DNA of 64,000 nucleotides from Anaerocolumna sp. (GTDB lineage Bacteria; Bacillota; Clostridia; Lachnospirales; Lachnospiraceae). The DNA is taken from contig JAQSXJ010000031.1 of NCBI GenBank assembly GCA_029256725.1, positions 22,316-86,315 on the forward strand. Direction: 5' to 3'. Below are positions 27,277-36,769 of this stretch, in pieces. The position numbers and the translations under genes were made by a program. The first letter of the stretch is position 1. Each line of letters starts with the position of its first letter. A model generated the notes under the pieces. It worked only from the letters and a program-made list of their open reading frames with translations, had not been told where the DNA came from and did no database searches.

Positions 27277-28050
27277 TTATACCTTACCTACGGAGCTCAC
27301 AGCCTGCTCAAGTGAACCGTCAATGGTCTGTATAACTTTTTGATTAGCTTCATAGGCTCTTGTTATGGCAATCATGTTTGTCATTTCTCTTACAACATTA
27401 ACATTAGACTGCTCTGTATATCCTTGCTGAATAGTTGCGGTACTGTCTAACGGTGTTGCACCGTCAAGTGCCAGATAAAAGCTGTCTCCCTGCTTCTTCA
27501 GATAATTATAATCTGTAAAATCTGTAAGCTTTATCTTATCAATAAATACACCATCTGCATAGATATTTCCGCTCTCATCAGCTCTTACTTCTGCGGCATC
27601 GGCAGGTATTGTAATTTCTCCGCCTTCTCCCATCAGGGTATTTCCGCTTGCATCCATGATCTTACCATCTTGATTCACTGTAAAAGAACCATCTCTTGTA
27701 TATTTAACTGTTTGATTTCCTGCACTGTCAGTGGTGGTTACATTAAAGAAACCAGAACCCTGAATAGCAAAGTCATAGGTGTTGCCTGTGTTTCGCAGGG
27801 ACCCCTGGTTATAATCTGTATAAACCTCACCAATTCTAACGCCCAGACTCATTGATCCAACCTGTTTATTAGAATAATTTTCTGAAACATCTTTGATTTT
27901 ATAGGTTAAAAGATTTTTAAAAGATTGGTTTGTTACACCATCTTTCTTATAGCCTACTGTTGAAGCATTTGCCAAGTTGTTCGTTATGACATCAAGCCGC
28001 TTCTGTTCATTTACCATACCGGTCCAGGATGTAAATAATCCCTTTACCAT
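27277..28050 (-). CDS. flgF: Flagellar hook-basal body protein FlgF/FlhO-like
   Basis: Proximal rod protein of 257 residues with the FlgE/F/G fold: N-terminal MVKGLFTSWTGMVNEQKRLDVITNNLANASTVGYKK and C-terminal NVVREMTNMIAITRAYEANQKVIQTIDGSLEQ. I start at ATG 28050, with AAAGGGG 5 bases upstream; codons further upstream have no ribosome site. Two nearly identical rod genes in a row after an mreB/mbl-like gene match the Bacillus flhO-flhP arrangement. Confidence 0.9.
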   Translation of the reverse strand: MVKGLFTSWTGMVNEQKRLDVITNNLANASTVGYKKDGVTNQSFKNLLTYKIKDVSENYSNKQVGSMSLGVRIGEVYTDYNQGSLRNTGNTYDFAIQGSGFFNVTTTDSAGNQTVKYTRDGSFTVNQDGKIMDASGNTLMGEGGEITIPADAAEVRADESGNIYADGVFIDKIKLTDFTDYNYLKKQGDSFYLALDGATPLDSTATIQQGYTEQSNVNVVREMTNMIAITRAYEANQKVIQTIDGSLEQAVSSVGKV

Positions 28051-28256
28051 TCTAACCCCTTTCTGCCATACCCACACTGTATATAGTTGAATACTGCACT
28101 AATCAGTAGTTGAAGTTCTATTTGTGCAATCCCCAGGTCTTCTTGGGATATTACAGTAATTTCTAGTTTAATGTAATCCGCGTAATACCTCAATCCGGCA
28201 TTATTCCTATACACGGCATACCGATGTATATATTATCGGACATTTACTTCAAATAC

Positions 28257-29236
28257 TTAATCCCTGGAGCCACTTAAATATTCAATATATTTTCCGGTGC
28301 CAATAGCAACAGCTGTCATGGGGTCTTCTGCTGTCATGGTATTGATACCTGTCTTATTCTCGATTAATTCTTCCAGTCCGTATAAAAGGCATCCGCCTCC
28401 GGTAAGTACAATTCCTCTGTCTGCGATATCTGCTGCAAGTTCCGGGGGGGTCTTCTCCAGCACACTGTGTACTGCTTCTACTATCTGTGAAGTGGTTTCC
28501 TTTCTGTTTCATCAGAGGATACCGTTATTGTCTTTGGAAGACCTGTTACCAGGTTACGTCCTCTCACATCCATTGTAACGACCTCCGGCCTCTTAAAGGC
28601 TGAACCAATCTTAATTTTAATCTCTTCTGCCGTTCTCTCACCGATTAAAAGATTATGTTTTTTACGCATATATCGAACGATTGCTTCATCAAAATCATCA
28701 CCGGCAATCTTAATAGAAGTACTTACAACCGTACCTCCTAAAGAAATAACTGCGATATCTGTGGTTCCGCCTCCGATATCTACTATCATGTTACCGCAAG
28801 GCCTGAATATCTCAATTCCAGCTCCAATAGCTGCTGCAATGGGTTCTTCTATTATCTTAACATCTCTGGCACCTGCCTGATAAGTTGCATCTTCAACTGC
28901 CTTCTTCTCAACTTCTGTTACACCGCTGGGTACACATACGCTGATAATGGGCTTACGGAAACGATGTTTGCCGACAGCTTTCTGTATAAAATATTTTAAC
29001 ATCTTCTCTGTTACTGTGTAATCAGAAATAACGCCCTGTCTTAAGGGACGTACTGCTACGATATTTCCAGGAGTTCTACCAAGCATCAATCTTGCTTCTT
29101 CACCTATTGCTCTGATTTTATTTGTATCTCTGTCAAAGGCAACTACAGAAGGCTCTTTAAGCACAACCCCTTTTCCCTTTAAATAAACTAATACACTTGC
29201 CGTTCCTAAATCAATCCCTATGTCACTACCTAACAT
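28257..29236 (-). pseudogene. mreB: MreB/Mbl rod-shape protein, frameshifted near its C-terminus
   Basis: Actin-like cell-shape protein. From ATG 29236 (AAAGGAG upstream) the frame is normal through SDIGIDLGTA (phosphate 1), VDIGGGTTDIAV (phosphate 2) and [11 protein letters not shown], then reads into RKPLHR and a stop at 28481. The rest of the protein (TTSQIVEAV... [23 protein letters not shown]) is present in the next frame down to 28257. A deletion of about 10 bases near 28493-28508 explains this; restored, the protein would be about 329 residues. The truncated product lacks the adenine-binding motif. It may be a real mutation, or an assembly error. Confidence 0.8.
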
Positions 29237-29732
29237 ATCTAATCTCCTTTCAGATTCTCAAGGTTATTCTTCTGCTGCTGTCCAGCATCAGACCGCCGCC
29301 GGTTCTGATTTTATCCTTATACTGTCATTTCCTTTGTTATAAACGAAAAAAATGCTTGAATTCATTTTATGATAAGCACGATTAAAACTGCTGAATTATT
29401 TCCCTATTACTTTTATTATTGCCGACTTTTCCGGAAGCTATCAAAATACAGATATACACTTAACATTTCGATTTTTTCCATAAACCTGTCAATTAAACAC
29501 ACTCTTTTTTATTATATACATATTTATAGTTTTTTTCAAAGGAAATTTTAGAAATAATGGAATATTAATATTTTCTTAAAGAAATATGCTGTTTTACCTG
29601 AGTAGAACTGTCGAATAGAAAAGTTACATAATTGAGTTTCAACCAGTGTTATGATATGATGAATCTGGTTAGTTTTCTTTTTTTACTAGGTATGTAGCGA
29701 CCTAGTTGCTAGTTTATTTTTTATGGTGATAC
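29237..29732. other. AT-rich gap upstream of mreB
   Basis: About 500 bases with no credible gene. A GC-rich hairpin lies in the mreB leader (about 29291-29309, CAGACCG/CGGTTCTG). A second stem, CTAGGT/ACCTAG, occurs at about 29687-29706. No confident promoter pair was found. Confidence 0.45.
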
Positions 29733-29770
29733 AATAAAAAGCAGCCGCGGTTTTTATAATGCAGCTGCTT
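29733..29770 (-). terminator. Terminator after the glycerol dehydrogenase gene
   Basis: Stem AAGCAGC/GCTGCTT with flanking pairs (about 29738-29745 with 29761-29770), followed on the minus strand by TTTTTATTG. It lies about 210 bases past the gldA stop, so the assignment is tentative. Confidence 0.5.
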
Positions 29771-29982
29771 CCTATATGTCAGTAAATAAAAAAATTCTGT
29801 CTTTAAAAATCAAAATATTTTATCACCTAGAATGTGAAAAACTAAAGTATTACTTTGAATCATTAGATAATTCTAAAATTAATTTACCTTATTCGTCCTG
29901 CTATTTATCTTAGATAAAACTTAATTATCAACTACATACAACTACATTTAATATAATCAGCTAAATTTTTGCATTACATAAT

Positions 29983-31077
29983 TTACTTGAAATATTCCTG
30001 TCCTAATAAATCAGCTGCAAGAAGTGCATCATAGAGTTGGTCAGCAGTTACATCTCCCGCCATATTATGTATGGTTTCACCTGGTATACAAGCTTTTTCA
30101 GCTGCTATTCTTACTCTGCTCACATCGGTTACTCCCAACTCCTTAAGCGTAACAGGAAGTCCAACTTTATGACAAAAGTCCATAACTTCCTTTATTTCCT
30201 CTAAAGGCGCGCTCTCTAACAGTAGCTGAGTTATGGTTCCATATGCCACAACAGAACCATGCATTGTCTCTTCACATTCTGAAAGAGCTGTAAAGCCGTT
30301 GTATACTGAATGTGCTGTTGCCAGTCCACCGTTATCAGCCCCTACCCCGCTTAAGTAAGTATTTGCTTCAATTATTGCTTCCAACGCAGGTGTTACCAGG
30401 TGATTTTCACAGGCAAGTTTTGCCTGGTATCCGTTTTTCAAAAGTGTTTTATAACACAATTCGCTTAGAGCCATTGCCGAAAGAGCAATCCCTCCATTCT
30501 CTAGACTAGGTGAATCCGTTCTCACACAAGCTCTGGCTTCAAAAAAAGTTCCTAAGGCATCACCCATTCCAGCAATCAGGAATTTGACCGGTGCATTGGC
30601 TATAATCTCACTATCCACAATGACAGCTTCCGGATTCTTCGGGTAGAAAAGATAGCTGTCAAAAGCACCATCATCCTGATAAATAACTGATAAACCAGTG
30701 CATGGTGCATCTGTTGCAACTACTGTGGGTACGATTACAACCGGGAGTTTCTCATAATGAGCAGTAGCTTTGGCAGTATCGATTGCCGATCCGCCGCCGA
30801 TACCAACAACTACCTGGATCTGTTTATCCTGAACAATTTTTCTCATTCTGCTAATCTCACCCACAGAACTTATTCCTTTGAATACTTCAAAATGAAGTTC
30901 ACAATTACTTCCTTCAAAACTTTTCTTTATTTTATCAGAGCAGGTCTTATAACCGCTGTTACTACAGACAAATAGATATGATGTTCCTAACTCCTGTGTT
31001 TCCTGATAGAAATGTAACAGTGCTCCTTTTCCTTGTAAATATTTTAAAGGTGCTCTTAATAATTTTAATACAGCCAT
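29983..31077 (-). CDS. gldA: Glycerol dehydrogenase (iron/zinc-type alcohol dehydrogenase family)
   Basis: NAD-dependent oxidoreductase that converts glycerol to dihydroxyacetone or related polyol reactions. The 364-residue protein has the NAD-binding GIGGGSAIDTAKATA loop (about 93-107) and the metal-site residues in GDALGTFFEA, TAHSVYNGF and EETMHGSVVAYG, all spaced as in GldA. Length fits the family. It is divergent from the LuxR-type gene at 31304, which may regulate it. No dihydroxyacetone kinase is nearby, so the physiological substrate is uncertain. Confidence 0.9.
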   Translation of the reverse strand: MAVLKLLRAPLKYLQGKGALLHFYQETQELGTSYLFVCSNSGYKTCSDKIKKSFEGSNCELHFEVFKGISSVGEISRMRKIVQDKQIQVVVGIGGGSAIDTAKATAHYEKLPVVIVPTVVATDAPCTGLSVIYQDDGAFDSYLFYPKNPEAVIVDSEIIANAPVKFLIAGMGDALGTFFEARACVRTDSPSLENGGIALSAMALSELCYKTLLKNGYQAKLACENHLVTPALEAIIEANTYLSGVGADNGGLATAHSVYNGFTALSECEETMHGSVVAYGTITQLLLESAPLEEIKEVMDFCHKVGLPVTLKELGVTDVSRVRIAAEKACIPGETIHNMAGDVTADQLYDALLAADLLGQEYFK

Positions 31078-31153
31078 TGATGTCCCTTCCTTTTCCTGCG
31101 TATTTACTTATTTAATTTCAGTATGGTTTATTTACTGATACTTTGTTATTATC

Positions 31154-31231
31154 TTGACAATCCAATAATAGCACCTATATAATAAAGTAACAATTGCCCA
31201 CAACACCTATTCTTCTAGGGTAAATACCCTA
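31154..31231 (+). promoter_or_regulatory. Promoter with downstream dyad for the LuxR-type regulator
   Basis: TTGACA (31154-31159) and TATAAT (31178-31183) on the plus strand with an 18-base spacer. A dyad TAGGGTA-AA-TACCCTA (31216-31231) lies about 30 bases past the predicted start of transcription, in the leader between gldA and the regulator. It could be an operator for the regulator itself or for gldA. Confidence 0.6.
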
Positions 31232-31303
31232 TAGGAATTTTTCATAAATCCTATCTTTTAAGCAGGCAGACATATGTTACCTGTACAGCAAATTGGAGTT
31301 ATT

Positions 31304-32398
31304 ATGACTGAAATTAATTCTTTAACACAAGAAGATTATAGACGACTGCTTTCTTTTTCTGAAGGCTTGAATCCTAATGATATAAATTTCCGTAAAACAG
31401 CTATGGATGATCTGCTTCATTACTTTCCTTTTGATGGTGCCGCCTTTCCTCTGGTAGATGGTAAAGGATACTATAAACATCTTATTTATGTGAATTTTAC
31501 ACCTATCTCTATTGAATCCTACGAACGAGACTGTTACAAAAATGATTTTTTTGCTCCAGCTAATTTAAAGGAATCAGAGCGGAAATCTGTTTATACTATT
31601 GAAGATTTTACTTCCTATATTGAATATGAAACATCAACTTTATACAGCCAATGTTTATACTTCAATGGATTTTATTACGAAGCTTTGGTTCTATTAAGAG
31701 ATGATGAGAATAAACCCTTAGGAGCTGTTGCCGTATATCATGGGAAAAATTCCTCCGGCTTTACTCTTCGGGAACAACTCCTTCTCGAAGAAATAGGGAT
31801 AATCATGGAGAAAGCTACACGGTTACATCTGAAATATCTCTCTATGCAAAATAATCTTAGCTTCTACAACAGGTTGTTTGCTCGTCACCCTATTGGAATG
31901 ATATTATGTGACGGAGATTTTTCTATACAGGAAATTAACCAGGAGGCCCTCCATATCTTAGATTTGGTTCATCTGCCTGCTAATAAAGATGGGGCAAGCT
32001 TACTCTTAAATGAATACATCCTTCCTGTTTACCAAGAAGGAGCCACTCACAGATTCTGTCTGCGTCTGGCCGAGGGGGTCGAGGTGTTTCTGGAAAACAT
32101 TATTGCAAAAGAGCATATAACTGACTGCTTTATAACTCGTTATGCAATCTTTCTGAATCTATCTTCTGGTAATAGCAGAACTTCTTGGACTTCATATCTC
32201 AAAGAAAGAGAACTAACGAAGCGAGAGTGCGAAGTAACCGGATTTTTATGTCAAGGTTATAAGATCAAAGAAATAGCAGATATATTAAAAATCAGTTTAA
32301 ATACTGTTAAACGTCATAAGGAAAGTATTTATACCAAGATGAACGTAAATAGCTCCAGCCAATTAATTTTATTATATCAAGAAATAAAGAATTCCTGA
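31304..32398 (+). CDS. LuxR-type helix-turn-helix transcriptional regulator
   Basis: A 364-residue regulator. The C-terminal LuxR/GerE helix-turn-helix (about 295-360) is clear: LTKRECEVTGFLCQGYKIKE followed by ILKISLNTVKRHKESIYTKM. The N-terminal 280 residues look like GAF/PAS-type sensing domains (for example GVAVYHGKNSSGFTLREQLLLEEIG), with no receiver or ATPase motif. I start at ATG 31304 with GGAG 5 bases upstream; the ATG ten codons earlier has no ribosome site. It is divergent from gldA, its probable target (inference). Confidence 0.85.
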   Translation: MTEINSLTQEDYRRLLSFSEGLNPNDINFRKTAMDDLLHYFPFDGAAFPLVDGKGYYKHLIYVNFTPISIESYERDCYKNDFFAPANLKESERKSVYTIEDFTSYIEYETSTLYSQCLYFNGFYYEALVLLRDDENKPLGAVAVYHGKNSSGFTLREQLLLEEIGIIMEKATRLHLKYLSMQNNLSFYNRLFARHPIGMILCDGDFSIQEINQEALHILDLVHLPANKDGASLLLNEYILPVYQEGATHRFCLRLAEGVEVFLENIIAKEHITDCFITRYAIFLNLSSGNSRTSWTSYLKERELTKRECEVTGFLCQGYKIKEIADILKISLNTVKRHKESIYTKMNVNSSSQLILLYQEIKNS

Positions 32399-32470
32399 TA
32401 GTTAATAAATACCAGTTAAACTAGCGGTAGTTTATCATATGCTCATCAGACTGGTTGATATCACTTGCAG

Positions 32471-32516
32471 CTAAACTACTGGCTCAACTACCGGCTCAAC
32501 TACTGGCTAACTACTG
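32471..32516. repeat. 12-bp tandem repeat, about four copies
   Basis: Four consecutive CTMAACTACYGG-like units (32471-32482, 32483-32494, 32495-32506, 32507-32516) just downstream of the LuxR-type gene. The first three are 12 bp; the fourth lacks one base. No protein frame is supported. Confidence 0.8.
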
Positions 32517-32625
32517 ATTCCATCTATGAAGCGTGAAAGTAAATAACTGCTTATTATGTCAGGGTATTAGAGAAAAAATTATCAAGAAATTTATATCAGC
32601 TTTAACACAGCAAGTAACGCCATAA

Positions 32626-32661
32626 GGAGCAGTATACAGTAAGCTTACTGTATACTGCTCC
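32626..32661. repeat. Perfect 36-bp palindrome
   Basis: Eighteen-base arms meet at AAGCTT with no spacer; each arm begins GGAGCAGTATACAGT. No T tract follows on either strand, so it is not a standard terminator. It sits in the 455-base gap between the LuxR-type gene and the siderophore-binding gene and could be a dimeric protein site or a cruciform-forming element. Confidence 0.85.
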
Positions 32662-32853
32662 AGTCACTTATTCTTATTATACCAGTAAACTAGTGTATAT
32701 CTGAAACTGCCTGTAAAGCTTCGTATCCCATGTTATATGGATCAAGTTATAATTTTGAAGTGTCCATGAAGCTACTTTTTAAAATTGCAATGTAAATCAC
32801 CACTAAGCAAAGCTTTCAAAATGGTACAATGGACTTTCAGACTTATTATTCTG

Positions 32854-33858
32854 CTAATCTACCAGCGTGTTGAGCGCTTCTACCAAGTAGTCGAGCTGTG
32901 CATCAAGGCTCAGAACATCATCAAAATAAAACAAACCTTGGTATTCACCGGGAATTTCCAATATATGGCCTTGGGCAACGGCAGGAATACTCTTCCAGAT
33001 ATCAGATTGTGCATATTCTGACTCAGTACCTTCCTGGCGGCACCAGATAATATAGTCACCAAAATATTCGTGGGCTACCTCGTAGCTGATGGTTCCTCTT
33101 CCGTTACCGGAGGTCTCAATCAATTCTCTTAACTTCACCGGATATTGCTGTCCAAGGTATGTGTATAAAAGTGTCCCGCCTCTTGATCCGGTTTCATAAG
33201 AAAGTCCTGCCCACTCGCCTGTAGAACCCCAGTCTTCCAAAATGCTGAAGGTTTTACCTTTAAACGCTTCGTTATTAAACATTTCTTTGGCATCCTTTAG
33301 CTTTGTTTCAAACGCAGTAATTGTTTTTTCTGCTGTTTCAAGGGTTCCGGTCGCTTCACCAATGATTCGTGTTCGTTCCGGAGATGTGTTGCTCTCTTCA
33401 ATAACAAGCACGGGGGCTACCTGGCTGAAGGTATCAAAATCCTCTTTACTGTATGTAATTATCAGATCTGGCTCTAATGCCATGACCTCTTCCTGTTCCC
33501 AATTTTCAATTTTTGTAGACGTCATCATCTGATCATAAAAAGGCATGGTTTTCTGCATCCAACCATAGTACCCGACTACATTGAGGCCAGTGGCCAGTGT
33601 ATCTCCGATATACCAATTAACAACAACCCTCTGTGGATTGACAGGAATTTCAATGTCGCCCATTACGGTACTGACTGTGCGGGTGCCGTTTTCTTTAGAG
33701 GCCTCTGTCGGTGTTTCAGACACCGCCGTAGCATCAGACTCCGCTGTTACCTCAGACTCTGCGGGTGCCTTAGGCTGGCTGCTAGTGCAAGCTGAAAGCG
33801 TAAGCACAATGGTAAGAGACAAAATTATTGGTATTAACTTTTTCATAATTATCCTCAT
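32854..33858 (-). CDS. Siderophore/iron ABC transporter substrate-binding lipoprotein
   Basis: Surface lipoprotein of 334 residues with signal peptide and lipobox LSAC (Cys24), a low-complexity Ala/Glu/Thr-rich linker (about 25-60), and a type III periplasmic-binding fold of the FecB/FhuD class: NPQRVVV near the start, MALEPDLIIT in the middle and YFDDVLSLDAQLDYLVEAL at the end. It probably captures a ferric siderophore or corrinoid-like chelate. No permease or ATPase gene is nearby, so it may serve a distant transporter. AAGGAG lies 6 bases before the ATG. It is divergent from an AraC regulator. Confidence 0.87.
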   Translation of the reverse strand: MRIIMKKLIPIILSLTIVLTLSACTSSQPKAPAESEVTAESDATAVSETPTEASKENGTRTVSTVMGDIEIPVNPQRVVVNWYIGDTLATGLNVVGYYGWMQKTMPFYDQMMTSTKIENWEQEEVMALEPDLIITYSKEDFDTFSQVAPVLVIEESNTSPERTRIIGEATGTLETAEKTITAFETKLKDAKEMFNNEAFKGKTFSILEDWGSTGEWAGLSYETGSRGGTLLYTYLGQQYPVKLRELIETSGNGRGTISYEVAHEYFGDYIIWCRQEGTESEYAQSDIWKSIPAVAQGHILEIPGEYQGLFYFDDVLSLDAQLDYLVEALNTLVD

Positions 33859-33911
33859 GTGATTCTCCTTGACAGATGTTTAGTATTGATTTCGGCGCGC
33901 GCTGCCGTCCA

Positions 33912-33966
33912 AGTTAGATCCTTCTAACTCAATTGCTATTTTACGGTGTCGACGATTGACTGTCAA
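33912..33966 (-). promoter_or_regulatory. Promoter and dyad operator of the siderophore-binding gene
   Basis: TTGACA (33961-33966) and TAAAAT (33938-33943) on the minus strand, 17 bases apart. A dyad AGTTAGA-N4-TCTAACT (33912-33929) covers the predicted transcription start. It resembles the GTTAG/CTAAC half-sites of DtxR-type iron regulators but with different spacing. Confidence 0.6.
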
Positions 33967-34109
33967 GAGCTAGATACAGGGAAGGGGTTAACTGACCATT
34001 AAGACTAGAAGTGTACAAAAGCTTGCAGCGTAAGCATTCTAAAGCTGTAAATTATCCTTTGATACAACATTTTCGGAGTATGCACATCACATTTTGGATT
34101 AGTTTAGGA

Positions 34110-34138
34110 TTGAAAAATGCCCTGATTTAAAGTATACT
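34110..34138 (+). promoter_or_regulatory. Sigma-A promoter of the AraC-family gene
   Basis: TTGAAA (34110-34115) and TATACT (34133-34138) with a 17-base spacer, ending 35 bases before the ATG. Confidence 0.65.
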
Positions 34139-34173
34139 ATTGCATCATTTACTTTTCTTAAAGGAGGACATAT

Positions 34174-35145
34174 ATGCAGTATACGAATGAATTTGCTCTG
34201 GGCTGGGGAGCAATGGCGGAACGCCTTGGATTGAAAATAAGCCGAAACGGAACGTATTCCCATTATAATATTCCAGATATCTGGGATAACGGGTGGATTA
34301 CCCAGGTAACTCCAGTAGAGGGGTTGCATGTCGCCAGTGCGTGGTTCACCGCCAAAGAGCAAATTGAGTATACCATGCATATAGAAAAACCCTGCTTGTG
34401 GGTATTTTGCATTGATCAGGGCAGTCTCACCTTCACCAGACGGGGAGTACCCGCCCGACAACTTTCCCCGTTTACGCAGCTGATCATAAGCAACGGCAGT
34501 CCGCTGCGCCTTACTATTGCACCGGGTGAGCCGGTCTGCTTTACCAGTCTGCTAATATTTGATTCCTGGATTGAGACCTTTCTTCAGACAAACGGTATAA
34601 CATACCCTATTAGAGTTTCAGATGCCCACCAGTGGCTGCCCCAGCACGTGGATACGCCTATTGTAATGCTTGTGATGGAGCAGCTTCGCTGGGGCGTACG
34701 GGGAAACAGACTGCCACCACTGGCTTATTTATGCAAAGCAGGTGAACTGTTGTGCCTGTTTGCCCATGCACTAGAGGAGGAGCGCCGTAAAAAACCCCGC
34801 CGCCACTACGTCACCTGGGAAAACGAGCAGAAACTCCAACGTGTTCGGGAACTGATTGATAAGGACCCGCTGAATACGCCAAGTACGGAGGCACTTTGCC
34901 AGCTTGCCGAAATGGGCGAAAGCAAATTGAGAATTGCCTTCAAAGGCCTGTACGGCAAACCTCTTTATTCCTATATTCGTGAAGCGGTGATGAAGCGGGC
35001 TATGCAGCTGTTGGCCTATGACGAGCTGAGCATTAAAAATATCGCAACACTCTGCGGCTATGAAAACCCAGCAAAGTTTACAGCCGCATTTAAAGCTGTC
35101 CATGAGATTACACCCAGTGCATTTCGAAGGGGATTCGGATTGTAG
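34174..35145 (+). CDS. AraC-family transcriptional regulator
   Basis: A 323-residue regulator. The C-terminal two-helix-turn-helix AraC domain (about 225-322) includes STEALCQLAEMGESKLRIAFKGLYG and the signature IKNIATLCGYENPAKFTAAFKAVHEITPSAFRR. The N-terminal 200 residues form an unassigned ligand-binding domain. AAAGGAGG precedes the ATG. It is divergent from the siderophore-binding lipoprotein gene; AraC regulators of siderophore uptake (YbtA/Btr type) commonly sit like this, with the siderophore as inducer (family knowledge). Its sequence is richer in GC than neighbouring genes, hinting at transfer. Confidence 0.9.
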   Translation: MQYTNEFALGWGAMAERLGLKISRNGTYSHYNIPDIWDNGWITQVTPVEGLHVASAWFTAKEQIEYTMHIEKPCLWVFCIDQGSLTFTRRGVPARQLSPFTQLIISNGSPLRLTIAPGEPVCFTSLLIFDSWIETFLQTNGITYPIRVSDAHQWLPQHVDTPIVMLVMEQLRWGVRGNRLPPLAYLCKAGELLCLFAHALEEERRKKPRRHYVTWENEQKLQRVRELIDKDPLNTPSTEALCQLAEMGESKLRIAFKGLYGKPLYSYIREAVMKRAMQLLAYDELSIKNIATLCGYENPAKFTAAFKAVHEITPSAFRRGFGL

Positions 35146-35222
35146 CAAACTGTATTTTCCTGCTAATACTGAATGATATATGCAATCCCATTTTGGATGA
35201 ACGAAACTACTTCATCCGTTTT

Positions 35223-35279
35223 AAATACCTCCTATTTTTTTGTGGCTGATAAACCTTAATTAAATCATAGGAGGTATTT
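35223..35279 (+). terminator. Inverted repeat after the AraC-family gene
   Basis: A 13-bp perfect inverted repeat AAATACCTCCTAT (35223-35235) with its complement at 35267-35279 around a 31-base loop. A short TTTT follows on the plus strand. The right arm reads as a ribosome-binding-site-like AGGAGG. Terminator function is possible but not certain. Confidence 0.45.
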
Positions 35280-35345
35280 TACTTGTAGTTAAAGCTTTTG
35301 TGCAACATACCAGATAATCCTGTGGTTAATTTGTTATAGTGACAC

Positions 35346-35381
35346 AAAAAAAACCCAAGTCCTTATAAATAAAGACTTGGG
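35346..35381 (-). terminator. Intrinsic terminator of the str operon (after tuf)
   Basis: Stem CCCAAGTC/GACTTGGG (about 35354-35361 with 35373-35380) followed on the minus strand by T8 (35346-35353), about 20 bases past the tuf stop codon. Confidence 0.93.
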
Positions 35382-35400
35382 GTAATATTATTTTAATTAA

Positions 35401-36594
35401 TTACTGAACGATAGTAGCAACTTTACCAGAACCTACTGTACGTCCACCTTCACGGATAGCAAAGCCTAAACCTTGCTCCATAGCGATTGGATGGATTAAC
35501 TCGATGCTCATTTCAATATTGTCACCAGGCATACACATTTCAACACCGTCAGGAAGGTTGCAAACACCAGTTACGTCAGTTGTTCTGAAGTAGAACTGAG
35601 GTCTGTAGTTATTGAAGAAAGGAGTATGACGTCCACCTTCATCTTTTGTTAAAACGTAAACCTGAGCTGTGAATTTCTTATGGCATTTGATTGAGCCGGG
35701 TTTGCAAAGAACCTGTCCTCTTTCGATTTCAGCTCTCTGAACACCACGAAGAAGTGCTCCGATATTATCTCCAGCCTGAGCCTCATCAAGAAGCTTTCTG
35801 AACATTTCAATACCAGTAACAACAACTTTACGTGTCTCTTCTTTGATACCAACGATTTCAACTTCTTCAGATACATGAAGAACACCACGCTCAACACGGC
35901 CTGTAGCAACTGTACCACGTCCTGTGATAGAGAAAACGTCCTCGATAGGCATTAAGAAAGGCTTATCTGTCTCTCTCTGAGGATCGGGAATCCAGCTATC
36001 AACAGCGTCAAATAACTCAAGAATCTTATCTCCCCAAGGGCATGAAGGATCTTCAAGAGCCTTTAAAGCAGAACCCTGAATAATAGGAGTATCATCGCCA
36101 GGGAATTCATAATCGCTTAATAATTCTCTGATTTCCATCTCTACTAATTCAAGTAATTCAGGATCATCAACCATATCACACTTGTTCATGAATACTACGA
36201 TGTAAGGAACACCTACCTGACGAGATAACAGGATGTGCTCTTTAGTCTGAGCCATAACACCGTCAGTAGCAGCAACTACAAGGATAGCGCCGTCCATCTG
36301 AGCAGCACCAGTGATCATGTTCTTTACATAATCGGCATGTCCAGGGCAGTCAACGTGAGCGTAATGTCTAGCTTTTGACTCATACTCAACGTGAGCTGTA
36401 GAGATTGTGATACCTCTTTCTCTTTCTTCGGGAGCTTTATCGATCTGATCGAAAGCTACAGCCTGACCAGTACCTAATCTCTCATGAAGAGTTTTAGTGA
36501 TAGCCGCTGTTAAAGTAGTTTTACCATGGTCAACGTGTCCGATGGTACCGATATTACAATGGGGTTTGTTTCTTTCAAATTTAGCTTTAGCCAT
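35401..36594 (-). CDS. tuf: Elongation factor Tu
   Basis: GTPase that delivers aminoacyl-tRNA to the ribosome. The 397-residue sequence has the P-loop GHVDHGKTT (residues 19-27), switch motifs [13 protein letters not shown] and DCPGHADY, and NKCD for guanine specificity. It is the last gene of the rpsL-rpsG-fusA-tuf operon, 175 bases after fusA, with AGGAGG upstream of the ATG. No second tuf copy is in the window. Confidence 0.99.
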   Translation of the reverse strand: MAKAKFERNKPHCNIGTIGHVDHGKTTLTAAITKTLHERLGTGQAVAFDQIDKAPEERERGITISTAHVEYESKARHYAHVDCPGHADYVKNMITGAAQMDGAILVVAATDGVMAQTKEHILLSRQVGVPYIVVFMNKCDMVDDPELLELVEMEIRELLSDYEFPGDDTPIIQGSALKALEDPSCPWGDKILELFDAVDSWIPDPQRETDKPFLMPIEDVFSITGRGTVATGRVERGVLHVSEEVEIVGIKEETRKVVVTGIEMFRKLLDEAQAGDNIGALLRGVQRAEIERGQVLCKPGSIKCHKKFTAQVYVLTKDEGGRHTPFFNNYRPQFYFRTTDVTGVCNLPDGVEMCMPGDNIEMSIELIHPIAMEQGLGFAIREGGRTVGSGKVATIVQ

Positions 36595-36769
36595 TTTTGT
36601 AACGTCCTCCTTTAAATAAATGCACCTTTGTGCATATACATTTTATCGCCTGCAGACTAGACATAAAAGTCATTATCTGCGGGCATTTGATTTTGAGCTT
36701 ATAGCTTTATTATATTTCAGTTTAGAAATATTTTCAAGCATAATTAATGATTCCACATATATTTGTGGA

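Noticed and set aside
28257..28463. Separate small MreB-like gene
   Set aside because: It is the out-of-frame C-terminus of the neighbouring mreB and has no ribosome site of its own.
32471..32516. CRISPR array
   Set aside because: Units are only 12 bp, contiguous and without spacers; no cas genes in the window.
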